From positions 209,685 through 270,935 of the forward strand of contig PDTX01000003.1 of the NCBI GenBank assembly GCA_002749065.1: a DNA stretch of 61,251 nt, read 5' to 3'. Shown piece after piece: positions 44,684 to 53,348 of the stretch. A program made the position numbers and the translations under genes. How positions within the stretch are numbered: the first letter of the stretch is position 1; every line of letters begins with the position of its first letter. Below the pieces are notes generated by a model that worked only from the letters and a program-made list of their open reading frames with translations, ran no database searches and had not been told where the DNA came from. This stretch comes from Bacteroidia bacterium (lineage in GTDB: Bacteria; Bacteroidota; Bacteroidia; Bacteroidales; CAJPTX01).

Positions 44684-46254
44684 TGGTACTGACGATACAA
44701 GGAGTTGACATGTCCCTGGTGGACTGGTCGCGCGCGCAGTTCGCGCTGACGGCCATCTACCACTGGCTATTCGTCCCGCTGACCCTGGGCATCACCTTCA
44801 TCATCGCCTTCATGGAGACGCTCTACGTGCGCACCGGCGACGAGAGCTGGAAGGTGGCCACCAAGTTCTGGATGAGGATATTCGGGGTGAACTTCGCCAT
44901 CGGCGTGGCCACCGGCCTGATCCTGGAGTTCGAGTTCGGGACCAACTGGAGCAACTACTCCTGGTTCGTGGGCGACATCTTCGGCGCGCCGCTGGCCATC
45001 GAGGGCATCATGGCCTTCTTCATGGAGTCGACCTTCATCGCGGTGATGTTCTTCGGGTGGAACAAGGTCTCCAAGCGCTTCCACCTGCTGGCCTCCTGGC
45101 TCACGGCCCTGGGGGCAAACCTCTCCGCGCTCTGGATACTGGTGGCCAACGGGTGGATGCAGTACCCGGTCGGCATGCAATTCAACCCGGACACGGCCCG
45201 CAACGAGATGGTGAGCTTCTGGGAGGTGCTCTTCTCGCCGGTGGCCATCAACAAGTTCCTGCACACCACCACGTCGGGCTACGTGCTGGCGGCCATCGTC
45301 GTGATCGGCATCAGCGCCTGGTTCCTGCTGCACAAGCGCGAGGAGCTGCTGGCCAAGCGGAGCATCATCATCGCCGGGGTCTTCGGCCTGATCTCCCTGC
45401 TGTTCGTGATCTTCACCGGCGACGGCGCGGCCTACGAGGTCGCGCAGAAGCAGCCCATGAAGCTCGCGGCCATGGAGGGCATCTACAACGGGAAGAAGGG
45501 GCAGGGCCTGGTGGCCGTGGCCATGCTCACCCCCGGCAAGGAGCCCATGGACGGGAAGGACCCCTTCGTCTTCAACATGGAAATCCCCAAGATGCTCTCC
45601 CTGCTGGGCTACCGCGACAGCGAGGCCTTCGTGCCCGGCATCAACGACATCATCAAGGGGGGCTACACCTACGTGAACGAGCACGGCGACAGCATCACCG
45701 AGCCATCGGCCGAGGAGAAAATCGCCATCGGCCGCAAGGCCATCAACGCGCTCAAGATGTACACCGAGTCGCGCGAGGCGGGCGACAGCGCCGGCATGGC
45801 CAGCTGGCGGCGCGAGCTGGAGGCCAACTTCAAGTACTTCGGCTACGGCTACCTGAACGACCCCAAGAGCCTGGTGCCCAACGTGCCGCTGACCTTCTAC
45901 TCCTTCCGCATCATGGTGATGCTGGGAGGCCTCTTCCTGCTGTTCTTCATCGTGGTGCTCTACCTGACGCTGAAAAACCGCCTAAAGAGCCGCTGGCTGC
46001 TGTACGCCTCCATCGTGATGGTGCCGCTGGTGTACATCTGCTCCGAGGCGGGATGGATCGTGGCCGAAGTGGGCCGCCAGCCCTGGGTTATCCAGGACAT
46101 CATGCCGACCGTAGCCGCGGTATCACGGATCGACGCGAGCGCGGTGCAGGTGACCTTCTGGATATTCTCGGCGCTCTTCACCCTGCTGCTCATCGCGGAG
46201 CTGAGCATCATGTTCAAGCAGATTAAGATTGGCCCTTCGCACGATAATGACTAA
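44683..46254 (+). CDS. cydA: Cytochrome bd ubiquinol oxidase subunit I
   Basis: The heme-bearing subunit that oxidises quinol and reduces oxygen to water at the inner membrane under low oxygen. The 523-residue protein starts at the ATG overlapping the DUF4492 stop; a second in-frame ATG follows at 44710 (MSLVDWSRAQFALT). The first heme ligand is the histidine of AIYHWLFVPLTLG (about 27), and GRQPWVIQ in the late Q-loop part (about 468) is intact, as are ESTFIAVMFFGWNKVS and NGWMQYPVG. The sequence upstream in the same open frame is not CydA. Subunit II follows by 9 bases. Confidence 0.95.
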   Translation: MVLTIQGVDMSLVDWSRAQFALTAIYHWLFVPLTLGITFIIAFMETLYVRTGDESWKVATKFWMRIFGVNFAIGVATGLILEFEFGTNWSNYSWFVGDIFGAPLAIEGIMAFFMESTFIAVMFFGWNKVSKRFHLLASWLTALGANLSALWILVANGWMQYPVGMQFNPDTARNEMVSFWEVLFSPVAINKFLHTTTSGYVLAAIVVIGISAWFLLHKREELLAKRSIIIAGVFGLISLLFVIFTGDGAAYEVAQKQPMKLAAMEGIYNGKKGQGLVAVAMLTPGKEPMDGKDPFVFNMEIPKMLSLLGYRDSEAFVPGINDIIKGGYTYVNEHGDSITEPSAEEKIAIGRKAINALKMYTESREAGDSAGMASWRRELEANFKYFGYGYLNDPKSLVPNVPLTFYSFRIMVMLGGLFLLFFIVVLYLTLKNRLKSRWLLYASIVMVPLVYICSEAGWIVAEVGRQPWVIQDIMPTVAAVSRIDASAVQVTFWIFSALFTLLLIAELSIMFKQIKIGPSHDND

Positions 46255-46263
46255 CACGAGGAA

Positions 46264-47424
46264 ATGATGGATACGACATACATTCTACTGCAGCAGTACT
46301 GGTGGTTCCTGGTGTCGGTGCTGGGGGCCCTGCTGGTCTTCCTGCTCTTCGTGCAGGGGGGGCAGACCTTCATCCACACCCTGGGGCGCGACGAGATGGA
46401 GCGCACCATGCTGGTCAACGCGCTGGGGCGCAAGTGGGAGTTCACCTTCACGACCCTGGTGACCTTCGGCGGGGCGTTCTTCGCGTCCTTCCCGCTGTTC
46501 TACTCCACGAGCTTCGGGGGGGCCTACTGGGTCTGGATGGCCATCCTGCTCTGCTTCGTCATACAGGCGGTATCCTACGAGTACCGCACCAAACCCAAGA
46601 ACGTGCTGGGTAAGAAGACCTTCGAGGCCTTCCTGCTCATCAACGGCGTGCTCGGGACCGTCCTCCTGGGCACGGCCGTGGGGACCTTCTTCACGGGCTC
46701 GGACTTCTTCGTGGGCAAGATGAACCTGACGAACCTGGCCCAGCCGGTGATATCCTACTGGGGCAACCCCTGGCACGGCCTGGAGGCGGTGCTGGACGCG
46801 CGGAACGTCATGCTCGGGCTCGCCGTCTGCTTCCTGGCGCGGTGCCTGGGCCTGCTCTACTTCATCAACCTGATAGACCACCAACCCATCGACACCCGGG
46901 CCCGGCGGCAGCTGCTCTACAACGCCATCCCCTTCCTGATATTCTTCCTGGCCTTCCTCATCTCCATCCTGCTGAGCAAGGGCTACGCCGTGAACCCCGC
47001 CACCGGGGAGGTCTACCTAGAGCAGTACAAGTACTTCCACAACCTGCTGGCCATGCCGGCCGTGCTGGCCCTGCTGCTGGTGGGGGTCGTGATGGTCCTT
47101 TGGGGGCTCATCGGCACCATCTTCCTGCAGAAGAAAGGGGGAATCTGGTTCGGCGGGCTGGGCACCTTCCTGACCGTGCTGGCCCTGCTGCTGAACGTGG
47201 GCTACAACAACACGGCCTACTACCCCTCGTTCGACCTGCAGAGCTCGCTGACCATCTACAACAGCTCCTCGAGCAAGTTCACCCTCACGGCCATGAGCGT
47301 CGTGTCGCTGCTAATCCCCATCGTGCTGGGCTACATATGGTACGCCTGGAAGAAGATGGATGCCAAGAAGATGACCCCCGAGGAGATCGACTCGGAGAAG
47401 AAGGACCATGTTGAGGTATACTAA
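46264..47424 (+). CDS. cydB: Cytochrome bd ubiquinol oxidase subunit II
   Basis: A 386-residue inner-membrane protein of about nine helices, partner of CydA. The start MMDTTYILLQQYWWFLVSVLGALL and the early conserved GGQTFI segment are typical of Bacteroidetes CydB. It is followed after 21 bases by a small open frame with its own strong ribosome site. The C-terminal tail is highly charged (KKMTPEEIDSEKK). Confidence 0.94.
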   Translation: MMDTTYILLQQYWWFLVSVLGALLVFLLFVQGGQTFIHTLGRDEMERTMLVNALGRKWEFTFTTLVTFGGAFFASFPLFYSTSFGGAYWVWMAILLCFVIQAVSYEYRTKPKNVLGKKTFEAFLLINGVLGTVLLGTAVGTFFTGSDFFVGKMNLTNLAQPVISYWGNPWHGLEAVLDARNVMLGLAVCFLARCLGLLYFINLIDHQPIDTRARRQLLYNAIPFLIFFLAFLISILLSKGYAVNPATGEVYLEQYKYFHNLLAMPAVLALLLVGVVMVLWGLIGTIFLQKKGGIWFGGLGTFLTVLALLLNVGYNNTAYYPSFDLQSSLTIYNSSSSKFTLTAMSVVSLLIPIVLGYIWYAWKKMDAKKMTPEEIDSEKKDHVEVY

Positions 47425-47445
47425 GCTACCAAGGAGGAAAAAGCA

Positions 47446-47565
47446 ATGATAAAGGAGATTCTCTCGCTGCTGATGTGGCCAGCCGTAATCCTGGTGAGCT
47501 ACCAGCTGAGCACCCGCATGGTGATGCGCTTCGACAGGAAGTACAGGGACAAAATCGAGGAGTAG
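47446..47565 (+). CDS. 39-residue membrane peptide, candidate CydX-like subunit
   Basis: The reading frame MIKEILSLLMWPAVILVSYQ followed by LSTRMVMRFDRKYRDKIEE encodes one N-terminal hydrophobic helix with a tryptophan at residue 11 and a charged C-terminal tail. It is preceded by a perfect Shine-Dalgarno run AAGGAGGAAA spaced 6 bases from the ATG, unusual here since most genes lack one. It lies 21 bases after cydB and before a terminator. Size, membrane helix and place match the CydX/CydH-type third subunit of bd oxidases, although the sequence is not CydX-like. Function is inferred from position. Confidence 0.72.
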   Translation: MIKEILSLLMWPAVILVSYQLSTRMVMRFDRKYRDKIEE

Positions 47566-47629
47566 CCCCCGGCGAAGTGCACCCGACTAGCCATGCGCGC
47601 ATGTTTGCCGGGATTATGCCTAGACCAAT

Positions 47630-47671
47630 GGAGGTCGCTGCGGACACGCCCCGCGGTGGCCTCCTCCTTTT
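47630..47671 (+). terminator. Possible terminator of the cyd operon
   Basis: GGAGG and CCTCC, with CGC/GCG inside, form an imperfect stem followed by TCCTTTT. It lies 65 bases after the small peptide gene. Confidence 0.5.
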
Positions 47672-47709
47672 AGGATGAATGTAGACAGGTCCGACAAATT
47701 GGGCGCAGC

Positions 47710-48264
47710 ATGGATATAGAGCCGAAGATTATCACCGTTTCCAGCCACAGTACGGCCATCGGGGAGCTGGTCATTGGGGCCTTCGAAGGCCGGATTTGCC
47801 TCCTGAACTACGGCGACGGGCGACGACGCGGAACGACGGACCGACGGGTGATGCGGGGGCTATACGCCTCGATGGTGGAGGGACACGAGCCCATAATCGA
47901 CGAGGCCAAACGGCAGGTGGACGAGTACCTCGCCGGGGTGAGGCGCGAGTTCTCCCTGCCGCTCCTGATGGTGGGGACGGAGTTCCAGCGAACGGTGTGG
48001 TCCGCGCTGCAGGAAATCCCCTACGGCGCGACGGTGAGCTACAGCGAGCTGGCGAAAAGCATCAGGAGGGAGCACGCGGTGCGGGCGGTGGCCCAGGCCA
48101 ACGGGGCGAATGCCCTGAGCCTGGTGGTGCCGTGCCATCGGGTGATTGAGCGCGGTGGCCGACTGGGGGGCTACGGCGGCGGGGTGAAGGTGAAGGAGCA
48201 GCTGCTGGCGCTGGAGCGGAGAGGAATCGGCAATGAAAACCTACTGGACGGATTGCGCAGCTGA
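47710..48264 (+). CDS. ogt: Methylated-DNA-[protein]-cysteine S-methyltransferase
   Basis: Transfers O6-methyl groups from guanine to its own cysteine and repairs alkylation damage. The 184-residue protein has the acceptor motif PCHRV (Cys about 141), the helix-turn-helix residue block FQRTVWSALQEIPYGATVSYSELA, and RAVAQANGANALSLVVPCHR. It lacks the Ada regulatory domain. It stands alone after the cyd operon terminator. Confidence 0.94.
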   Translation: MDIEPKIITVSSHSTAIGELVIGAFEGRICLLNYGDGRRRGTTDRRVMRGLYASMVEGHEPIIDEAKRQVDEYLAGVRREFSLPLLMVGTEFQRTVWSALQEIPYGATVSYSELAKSIRREHAVRAVAQANGANALSLVVPCHRVIERGGRLGGYGGGVKVKEQLLALERRGIGNENLLDGLRS

Positions 48265-48275
48265 GAGGCGAAGGA

Positions 48276-48295
48276 GCCAGCCCCTTTTGGCTGGC
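48276..48295 (+). terminator. Weak terminator-like hairpin after ogt
   Basis: GCCAGCC-CCTTTT-GGCTGGC, 7 pairs, 11 bases past the ogt stop. No U-tract follows, so the assignment is tentative. Confidence 0.3.
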
Positions 48296-48546
48296 CAGGA
48301 GGAAATGCGGTGGCCCGTGGAGGTGGTGGTAAGAACTACAATCGATAGGCACAAAGTGGTGGCCTAGCAAGCGGAAATGGCTTTTCCACACTAAATTGCG
48401 CATTAGCGCGAACAAAAGGGGGCATTGCGCATTTATCCATGCAAGCCAGGAGGAAATAGGCAGAGGGAACGGCCTGGCGCATAGTATGGTAGCGCAGGAA
48501 TAGAGCGAAGTAGATAGGCTTATTAGATGCTAAAAAAGATAAGGAG

Positions 48547-48993
48547 ATGAGAAGAAGAATACTTATGGGTGGCCTTTTGCTGGCGATGCTGGCGGGGAGC
48601 GTGGCATGCAAGAAGGACACGCCCGCCGGGGACGCAGGCGCGAACACGGGGAATAGCACCAAGTCGGCTGAGCTCAACGGCTTCTCCGGCCAGCTGGAGC
48701 GGACGGAGAGAAACTTCCGGGTTCGGATAACCGAAGTGTCAAGGGGCGAAAGTAATCTGAAAATCACGTACTCCATCGACAAGCTGGAAGGCCTCGGGGA
48801 GGCAAAAAACGACTTCACGATTTACTTCTCCGCGGAGTACGAGGATGGGGGGATAATTTCAGTGTCTACTACCATATTTTCGCTTGAGTTTGAGCGCTTG
48901 ACAACAAAAGTAGGGAGCAGCTACCTCGACCTGGAGAAGGGTCGGAAGCTCAAGAAGAACTCCCTGAAGATAGAGTTTAAGTTCAGGGAGTAG
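48547..48993 (+). CDS. Small lipoprotein of unknown function
   Basis: A 148-residue protein with signal peptide and lipobox SVAC (Cys about 21), then a short Asp/Gly/Thr linker and a beta-rich domain (FSGQLERTERNFRVRITEVSRGESNLKITYSIDKLEG, then FTIYFSAEYEDGGIISVSTTIF). I do not recognise the family. An AAGGAGATGAGA context precedes the start. The DUF417 gene follows by 32 bases, so both may be one transcript. Confidence 0.78.
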   Translation: MRRRILMGGLLLAMLAGSVACKKDTPAGDAGANTGNSTKSAELNGFSGQLERTERNFRVRITEVSRGESNLKITYSIDKLEGLGEAKNDFTIYFSAEYEDGGIISVSTTIFSLEFERLTTKVGSSYLDLEKGRKLKKNSLKIEFKFRE

Positions 48994-49025
48994 TTCGATT
49001 TTTTAACTGATTGGAGGATAACGTA

Positions 49026-49481
49026 TTGAAAAAGTTTTGCGGAGAGTGCGTGAGCCGCGCTGGCTGGATGGTCATGGTGATTGGGGCGGCCATAATCCTA
49101 CTGTGGATAGGGCTTTTCAAGTTCACTGAGGCAGAGGCCAAGGCCATCGTATCGCTGGTGGAGAACCACCCGCTGACCTTCTGGGCCTACCGGGCAATGA
49201 GCGTGCAGACGGTATCGAACATCGTGGGGACGGTAGAGGTACTCATCGCCCTGGGCCTAGTGCTATCCCTACGCTTCGAGGCGCTACGACGCGTCGTGGG
49301 CATAGGGCTGGTGCTGACCTTCACGGTGACGCTGAGCTACCTATTCACCACGCCGGGCATGTTCAGCCTGGTGGAGGGCTTCCCGGTAACAGACTTCTTC
49401 ATCCTCAAGGACATAGCCTACCTGGGTCTGGGTCTAGTGCTGCTGGGGAGTGGCCGGGGGGCTGTGAGCTGCCGGGTGTAG
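49026..49481 (+). CDS. DUF417 / RclC-like membrane protein
   Basis: A 151-residue inner-membrane protein of the YkgB/RclC family (DUF417). The start is a TTG at 49026, eight bases behind GGAGG (49013-49017); a TTG at 49011 overlaps that ribosome site. Four hydrophobic helices are visible (AGWMVMVIGAAIILLWIGLF, then ALGLVLSL, then GIGLVLTFTVTLSYLF, then YLGLGLVLLG), and the family block ENHPLTFWAYRAM is present. In Escherichia coli RclC is linked to reactive chlorine resistance. No rclR-type regulator is adjacent. It follows a lipoprotein gene by 32 bases. Confidence 0.84.
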   Translation: MKKFCGECVSRAGWMVMVIGAAIILLWIGLFKFTEAEAKAIVSLVENHPLTFWAYRAMSVQTVSNIVGTVEVLIALGLVLSLRFEALRRVVGIGLVLTFTVTLSYLFTTPGMFSLVEGFPVTDFFILKDIAYLGLGLVLLGSGRGAVSCRV

Positions 49482-49656
49482 CGAAACGCGCCCGGTCGGC
49501 CCTGAGGCTGGCGAATTTCTACTTCACGACGAGGGCTAGCAAACGGTAAGTGCGTTGGACTGTACCTTCTCCACACTGCCGGGTGCTAGCCTTTCCTTGT
49601 CGCCTTCCCAACGGTCAAGGCCAATTCACGCCCTTCATCCCCCCGCCTCAATCCCC

Positions 49657-50667
49657 CTACAGGCCCTTCTCCTCCCAGTAGGTCTTCGCCTCCTCATTCC
49701 CATTGTCCATGGCCAGCCTCACCCACTTCCTCCCCTCCTCCACATCCCGCGGCACGCCCCTCCCCTCCAGGTATATCCTACCCAGCTCCAGCTGCGCGCG
49801 CTCGTTGCCCCGCTCGGCGCTCCGCGCGTACCAGAGGCGCGATTGCTCATCGTCCTGCTCCACCACGTCGCCATTCTCGTACATCACGCCCAGGTAGTAC
49901 TGCGCCAAGGGCACATCCTCCTCGGCGCTGGCCCGTAGGAGTTCGTAGCCCCGCTCGGGGTCCTGCTCCACACCATCGCCGAGCAGATACGCCGCGCCGA
50001 GCATGCACTGGGCATTCACCTCGCCCTGCTCAGCCGCCTTGCCGAACCACTGGACGGCCAGCCGATGGTTGACCTCCACGCCCTCGCCCGACCAGTAGAG
50101 CAAGCCCAGGTTGTTCTGCGCACCGGCATGGCCCTGCGCCGCGCTCTTCTCGTACCACTCCCTGGCCTTGGCGAAATCCTGGTCTACACCAGCGCCATTA
50201 TTGTACATCAGGCCCAGGTTGAATTGCGCCGCGGCATCGCCCTGCTCGGCGGACTGGCTGAGGTACCCGTGGCCCCTCTCGAAATCCTGCTCCACACCCT
50301 CGCCACGTAAGTACATCAACCCCAGGTTGTTAAGCGCATTGACATCGCCCTGCGCCGCGCTCTTCTCGTACCACTCCCGCGCCTTCTCCTTGTCCGTCGG
50401 CACGGAGATACCCTCATCGTACATGTAGCCGAGGTCGTACTGCGCATCGGCGTTCCCCTGCGCCGCGCTCTTCTCGTACCACTCCCGCGCCTTCCCGTAG
50501 TCCTGGGTCGTTCCGTCGCCCTCGCGGTACATTATCGCCAGCTGGCACTGCGCGTCCGCATCGCCCTGCTCGGCCTTCCGCTTCGTCTCCTCGAACGCCG
50601 AGCTGCCACACGAGTGCAAAAACATGAGGCCCAGGAGCAATAGACCTCCGAATGGTATGTATTTCAT
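49657..50667 (-). CDS. Sel1-repeat lipoprotein
   Basis: A 336-residue protein starting MKYIPFGGLLLLGLMFLHSC (lipobox, Cys about 20). The rest is about eight Sel1-like repeats of 36 residues (KAREWYEKSAAQGDVNALNNLGLMYLRGEGVEQD type), each with the alanine and glycine pattern of an alpha-alpha hairpin. It should form a curved solenoid for protein binding, attached to a membrane. The upstream frame continues to 50946 through the tRNA region and is not coding. The gene ends 24 bases from any other feature on the minus strand and is followed by a non-coding gap. Confidence 0.9.
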   Translation of the reverse strand: MKYIPFGGLLLLGLMFLHSCGSSAFEETKRKAEQGDADAQCQLAIMYREGDGTTQDYGKAREWYEKSAAQGNADAQYDLGYMYDEGISVPTDKEKAREWYEKSAAQGDVNALNNLGLMYLRGEGVEQDFERGHGYLSQSAEQGDAAAQFNLGLMYNNGAGVDQDFAKAREWYEKSAAQGHAGAQNNLGLLYWSGEGVEVNHRLAVQWFGKAAEQGEVNAQCMLGAAYLLGDGVEQDPERGYELLRASAEEDVPLAQYYLGVMYENGDVVEQDDEQSRLWYARSAERGNERAQLELGRIYLEGRGVPRDVEEGRKWVRLAMDNGNEEAKTYWEEKGL

Positions 50668-50843
50668 GGCATCTGCCTGTTGAATTGTGGTAAATACTGC
50701 AGCAAGATACAAAAAATATGAATACCCACAAGCAGCAATAAGGAACATAGGAAAAATCAACCAGAACCCGAGCCAGGGTATGCTACAAAGGATGCTGGAT
50801 TTCGGTAAATCGGGAGGGGGAGCGGTGCCCCCGGACCTGCACG

Positions 50844-50875
50844 AAAAAGGGGGATTGGCCACCGACCAATCCCCC
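50844..50875 (-). terminator. Terminator of the tRNA-Gly gene
   Basis: Stem GGGGGATTGG / CCAATCCCCC with a 7-base loop, followed on the minus strand by TTTTT, 14 bases past the tRNA end. Confidence 0.85.
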
Positions 50876-50888
50876 AAACTGGATGAAG

Positions 50889-50961
50889 AGCGGAAAACGA
50901 GACTCGAACTCGCGACCCCAACCTTGGCAAGGTTGTGCTCTACCAACTGAGCTATTTCCGC
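50889..50961 (-). tRNA. tRNA-Gly(GCC)
   Basis: The acceptor stem GCGGAAA pairs with TTTCCGC, the D arm starts GCTCAGTTGGTAGAGC, the anticodon stem-loop is CAACC-TTGCCAA-GGTTG with anticodon GCC, and the T arm is GCGAG-TTCGAGT-CTCGT. The discriminator base is T and the CCA end is not encoded. It stands between a consensus promoter and its own terminator. Confidence 0.97.
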
Positions 50962-50998
50962 AATCTATCGCCCCGACCCGCCCGCACCAAATCCAGCG

Positions 50999-51029
50999 CA
51001 AAGGTAGCCCTTTTCCGGAAACCTCCAAA
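50999..51029 (-). promoter_or_regulatory. Promoter of the tRNA-Gly gene, TTTG-N19-TACCTTTG
   Basis: On the minus strand TTTG (51026-51029) and TACCTTTG (50999-51006) are exact matches at 19 bases. The box is about 38 bases from the 5' end of the tRNA. Confidence 0.8.
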
Positions 51030-51106
51030 ACCCAAGGGCAATTTAGGGTGCAAAATGCACCGCCAAAATCCAAGCTCCGGGCCGGAGACGCTCAGCATAC
51101 GACGCT

Positions 51107-51138
51107 AGCACACCCCGGGCGGCGAGCCCCGGGGTGCT
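51107..51138 (-). terminator. Hairpin after the D-2-hydroxyacid dehydrogenase gene
   Basis: AGCACACCCCGGGC and GCCCCGGGGTGCT pair with one bulge around GGCGA, 23 bases past the stop. No U-run follows. Confidence 0.5.
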
Positions 51139-51160
51139 GACCCTTGACGGTTTCCCCGGG

Positions 51161-52123
51161 CTACACCACCCGATGGATGGGGCGGTCGCCGAGGACGAAG
51201 CCCAGCACGTTGTTCACCACCTCCACGGCGGTGCCCACCCGACCCCCGTAGGTCTGCGACCCGACGTGGGGGGTGAGGACCACGTTGTCCAGCTCGTAGA
51301 GCTCCGGGAGCGGCTTGTCCGCATGCTCGAACACGTCCAGCCCCGCGCCGAAGATGCGCTTCTCGCGGAGCGCTGCGACCAGGGCGGCCTCGTCGACCAC
51401 GGGCCCGCGGGCCGTGTTGATGAGTATCGCATCGGGCTTCATCATCCGCAGCTCGGCCTCGCCGATGTAGTGGTGGGTGGCCTCGGTCAGGGGCGTATGC
51501 AGGGAGATGACGTCGGCCGTACGCAGGATTTCCTCCTTGCTGGCGTAGACGATGCCCGCGCCGCGCTCCACCTCGGGGTTGAGGCGGTGGCGCTTGTGGT
51601 AGAGGACGTTCATGCCGAAGGCGCGGCAGCGGTTGGCCACCGCGCCCCCGATGTTGCCGTAGCCGAGGATGCCGACGGTGCGCCCGGCCAGGTCCAGCCC
51701 CAGGCGCATCAAAAAGCCCCGGGTCAGGGCATCCCGCTCGGCGCGCATGGCCCTATCCTGCTCGGCAATCCGCCGGGAGACGGCCAGCAGCAGGGCCATG
51801 GCCAGCTCGGCGGTGGGGGTGATGACCGAGTCGGGGGCGTTGGTCACCGTGATACCCAGCTCCTTGGCCGCCGCGATATCGATGTTGTCGTAGCCCACGG
51901 CGTAGTTGGCCACGAGCTTGAGCTGCCGCCCCGCCTGCAGGAGGGCACGGTCAACCGGCTGCCCGAAGGTGGTGCACAGCACCTCGCAGCCGGGCACGCG
52001 CTCGAGCAGCTCTGCCGGGGTGAAGTTGCGCCCCTTGGGGGGGGCTATCACCTCGAAATGCTCGAAGAGCGGCTCGAAACCCCGGTCTATCATGTCGAAA
52101 CCTACCAGTACTTTCTTCTTCAT
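51161..52123 (-). CDS. D-2-hydroxyacid dehydrogenase (glyoxylate/hydroxypyruvate reductase-like)
   Basis: A 320-residue NAD(P)-dependent enzyme of the D-isomer family. The start MKKKVLVGFDMIDRGF is preferred; the frame extends 30 residues further without conserved sequence. The Rossmann motif is VGILGYGNIGGAVANRC (about 147), with the catalytic arginine in NTARGPVVDEAAL, the glutamate in GLDVFEHADKPL and the histidine in LTPHVGSQT. The LGLDLAGRTVGILGYG segment and length fit GhrB-type glyoxylate reductase rather than PdxB, SerA or D-lactate dehydrogenase. A TATATTTG box lies 49 bases upstream. Confidence 0.9.
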   Translation of the reverse strand: MKKKVLVGFDMIDRGFEPLFEHFEVIAPPKGRNFTPAELLERVPGCEVLCTTFGQPVDRALLQAGRQLKLVANYAVGYDNIDIAAAKELGITVTNAPDSVITPTAELAMALLLAVSRRIAEQDRAMRAERDALTRGFLMRLGLDLAGRTVGILGYGNIGGAVANRCRAFGMNVLYHKRHRLNPEVERGAGIVYASKEEILRTADVISLHTPLTEATHHYIGEAELRMMKPDAILINTARGPVVDEAALVAALREKRIFGAGLDVFEHADKPLPELYELDNVVLTPHVGSQTYGGRVGTAVEVVNNVLGFVLGDRPIHRVV

Positions 52124-52171
52124 AGGGCATGTAAGTGTTAGGGCCGCAGGGGAGGCGTGAATACCATGGGA

Positions 52172-52179
52172 CAAATATA
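52172..52179 (-). promoter_or_regulatory. Candidate -7 box TATATTTG of the dehydrogenase gene
   Basis: Exact match on the minus strand, 49 bases before the chosen ATG. It supports that start rather than the ATG at 52213. Confidence 0.5.
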
Positions 52180-52237
52180 CAAAAAGGGTGGAACTGTTCG
52201 AGCAGGAACGCAAAAATTATAGGGTGCAAAAAATGCT

Positions 52238-52245
52238 TACCTTCG
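52238..52245 (+). promoter_or_regulatory. Candidate -7 box TACCTTCG of the MscS gene
   Basis: TACCTTCG lies 20 bases before the ATG of the MscS-like gene. A short GCAAAAAATGC precedes it. Confidence 0.45.
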
Positions 52246-52264
52246 CGGACACATTAGCACAAGG

Positions 52265-53302
52265 ATGGTAGAGCTACTCGACACGCTGTACAGCAACAAG
52301 ACCCTACTGATTATTCTGACCCTGCTGGTGGGGATAGCGCTGGGGCTCTTCGCCATTCGCCCCCTGCTCTCGGCCCTACGACGACGCGCCATGCGCGAGC
52401 GCCGTAACTACCTCGCCATCCTCCTCAACTCCTTCAAGCGGGCGAGCCTAGTGCTGGGGGTGCTGGGGGTGCTGAACATGCTGCTCATCCTGCCGGTAGA
52501 CCTCCCATGGAACAAGGGATACCGCCTAACGGTGAGCGTGCTCAACACGCTGGCGCTGACCTTCATCACGGCCGAGCTCCTGATTTTCATCTACGAGAAG
52601 TACACCGCCCGGCGAATCGACAGCAAGGTCTCCACCCTCTTCCACATCATCATCCGCCTGCTGGTCTACTCGGCCGGCATCCTGATGGTCTCCTCCATCG
52701 TGGACTACGACATCAAAGCGATGCTGACAGCCCTGGGGGTCGGCGGTCTGGCCATCGCGCTGGCCCTCCAGGACACCCTGAGCAACCTCTTCGCAGGGCT
52801 GCAGATCCTGGCCTCCAAGCAGCTCAAGCCGGGGGACTACGTGCGGGTGGACGACCAGGTGGAGGGCTACGTGATAGACATCAACTGGCGGAACACGACG
52901 CTGCGCACGCTGCAGGAGAACGTCATCATCGTGTCGAATACGCAGCTCTCCCAGTCCATCACCATCAACTTCTTCACGCTGCAGAAGAACCTCTACTTCA
53001 AGATCGCGGTGGGCGTGCACTACGACAGCGACCTGGACCACGTCGAGCGCGTCACCCTGGAGGTGGCCGAGCAGGTGCTGGAGCAGTTCCCCGACGTGCC
53101 GCGGGACTTCCACCCCAAGGTCCGCTTCAACGAGTTCGCCGACAGCAGCATCAACTTCCACGTCTGGATGGCCACCGACCTCTACGAGAATCGGATGATC
53201 ATCCAGCACCACTTCATCAAGGCGCTCCACAAGCGCTACAACCAGGAGGGCATCTCCATCCCGTACCCCATACGGTCGGTGTACATCGAGAAGAGCGAAT
53301 GA
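52265..53302 (+). CDS. MscS-family small-conductance mechanosensitive channel
   Basis: A 345-residue inner-membrane channel that opens under turgor to release solutes. Four hydrophobic segments precede the pore-lining helix LTALGVGGLAIALALQDTLSNLFAGLQILASKQL (about 158-192), the glycine/alanine pattern typical of MscS TM3. The cytoplasmic beta domain follows (KPGDYVRVDDQVEGYVIDINWRNTTLRT), then the alpha-beta C-terminal part. It overlaps nothing and is a lone gene. Confidence 0.92.
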   Translation: MVELLDTLYSNKTLLIILTLLVGIALGLFAIRPLLSALRRRAMRERRNYLAILLNSFKRASLVLGVLGVLNMLLILPVDLPWNKGYRLTVSVLNTLALTFITAELLIFIYEKYTARRIDSKVSTLFHIIIRLLVYSAGILMVSSIVDYDIKAMLTALGVGGLAIALALQDTLSNLFAGLQILASKQLKPGDYVRVDDQVEGYVIDINWRNTTLRTLQENVIIVSNTQLSQSITINFFTLQKNLYFKIAVGVHYDSDLDHVERVTLEVAEQVLEQFPDVPRDFHPKVRFNEFADSSINFHVWMATDLYENRMIIQHHFIKALHKRYNQEGISIPYPIRSVYIEKSE

Positions 53303-53348
53303 ACCGCCACCAGCGCATAAAACCCCTCTAGAGGCAATATTCCAATTG

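Noticed and set aside
48305..48367. 20-residue frame behind an AGGAGG
   Set aside because: Good ribosome site but only 20 codons, no hydrophobic pattern; it lies in a repeated segment that includes the AGGAGG, so it is probably chance.
50668..50946. N-terminal extension of the Sel1 lipoprotein
   Set aside because: The frame runs through the tRNA terminator and the tRNA edge; the lipoprotein signal starts at 50667.
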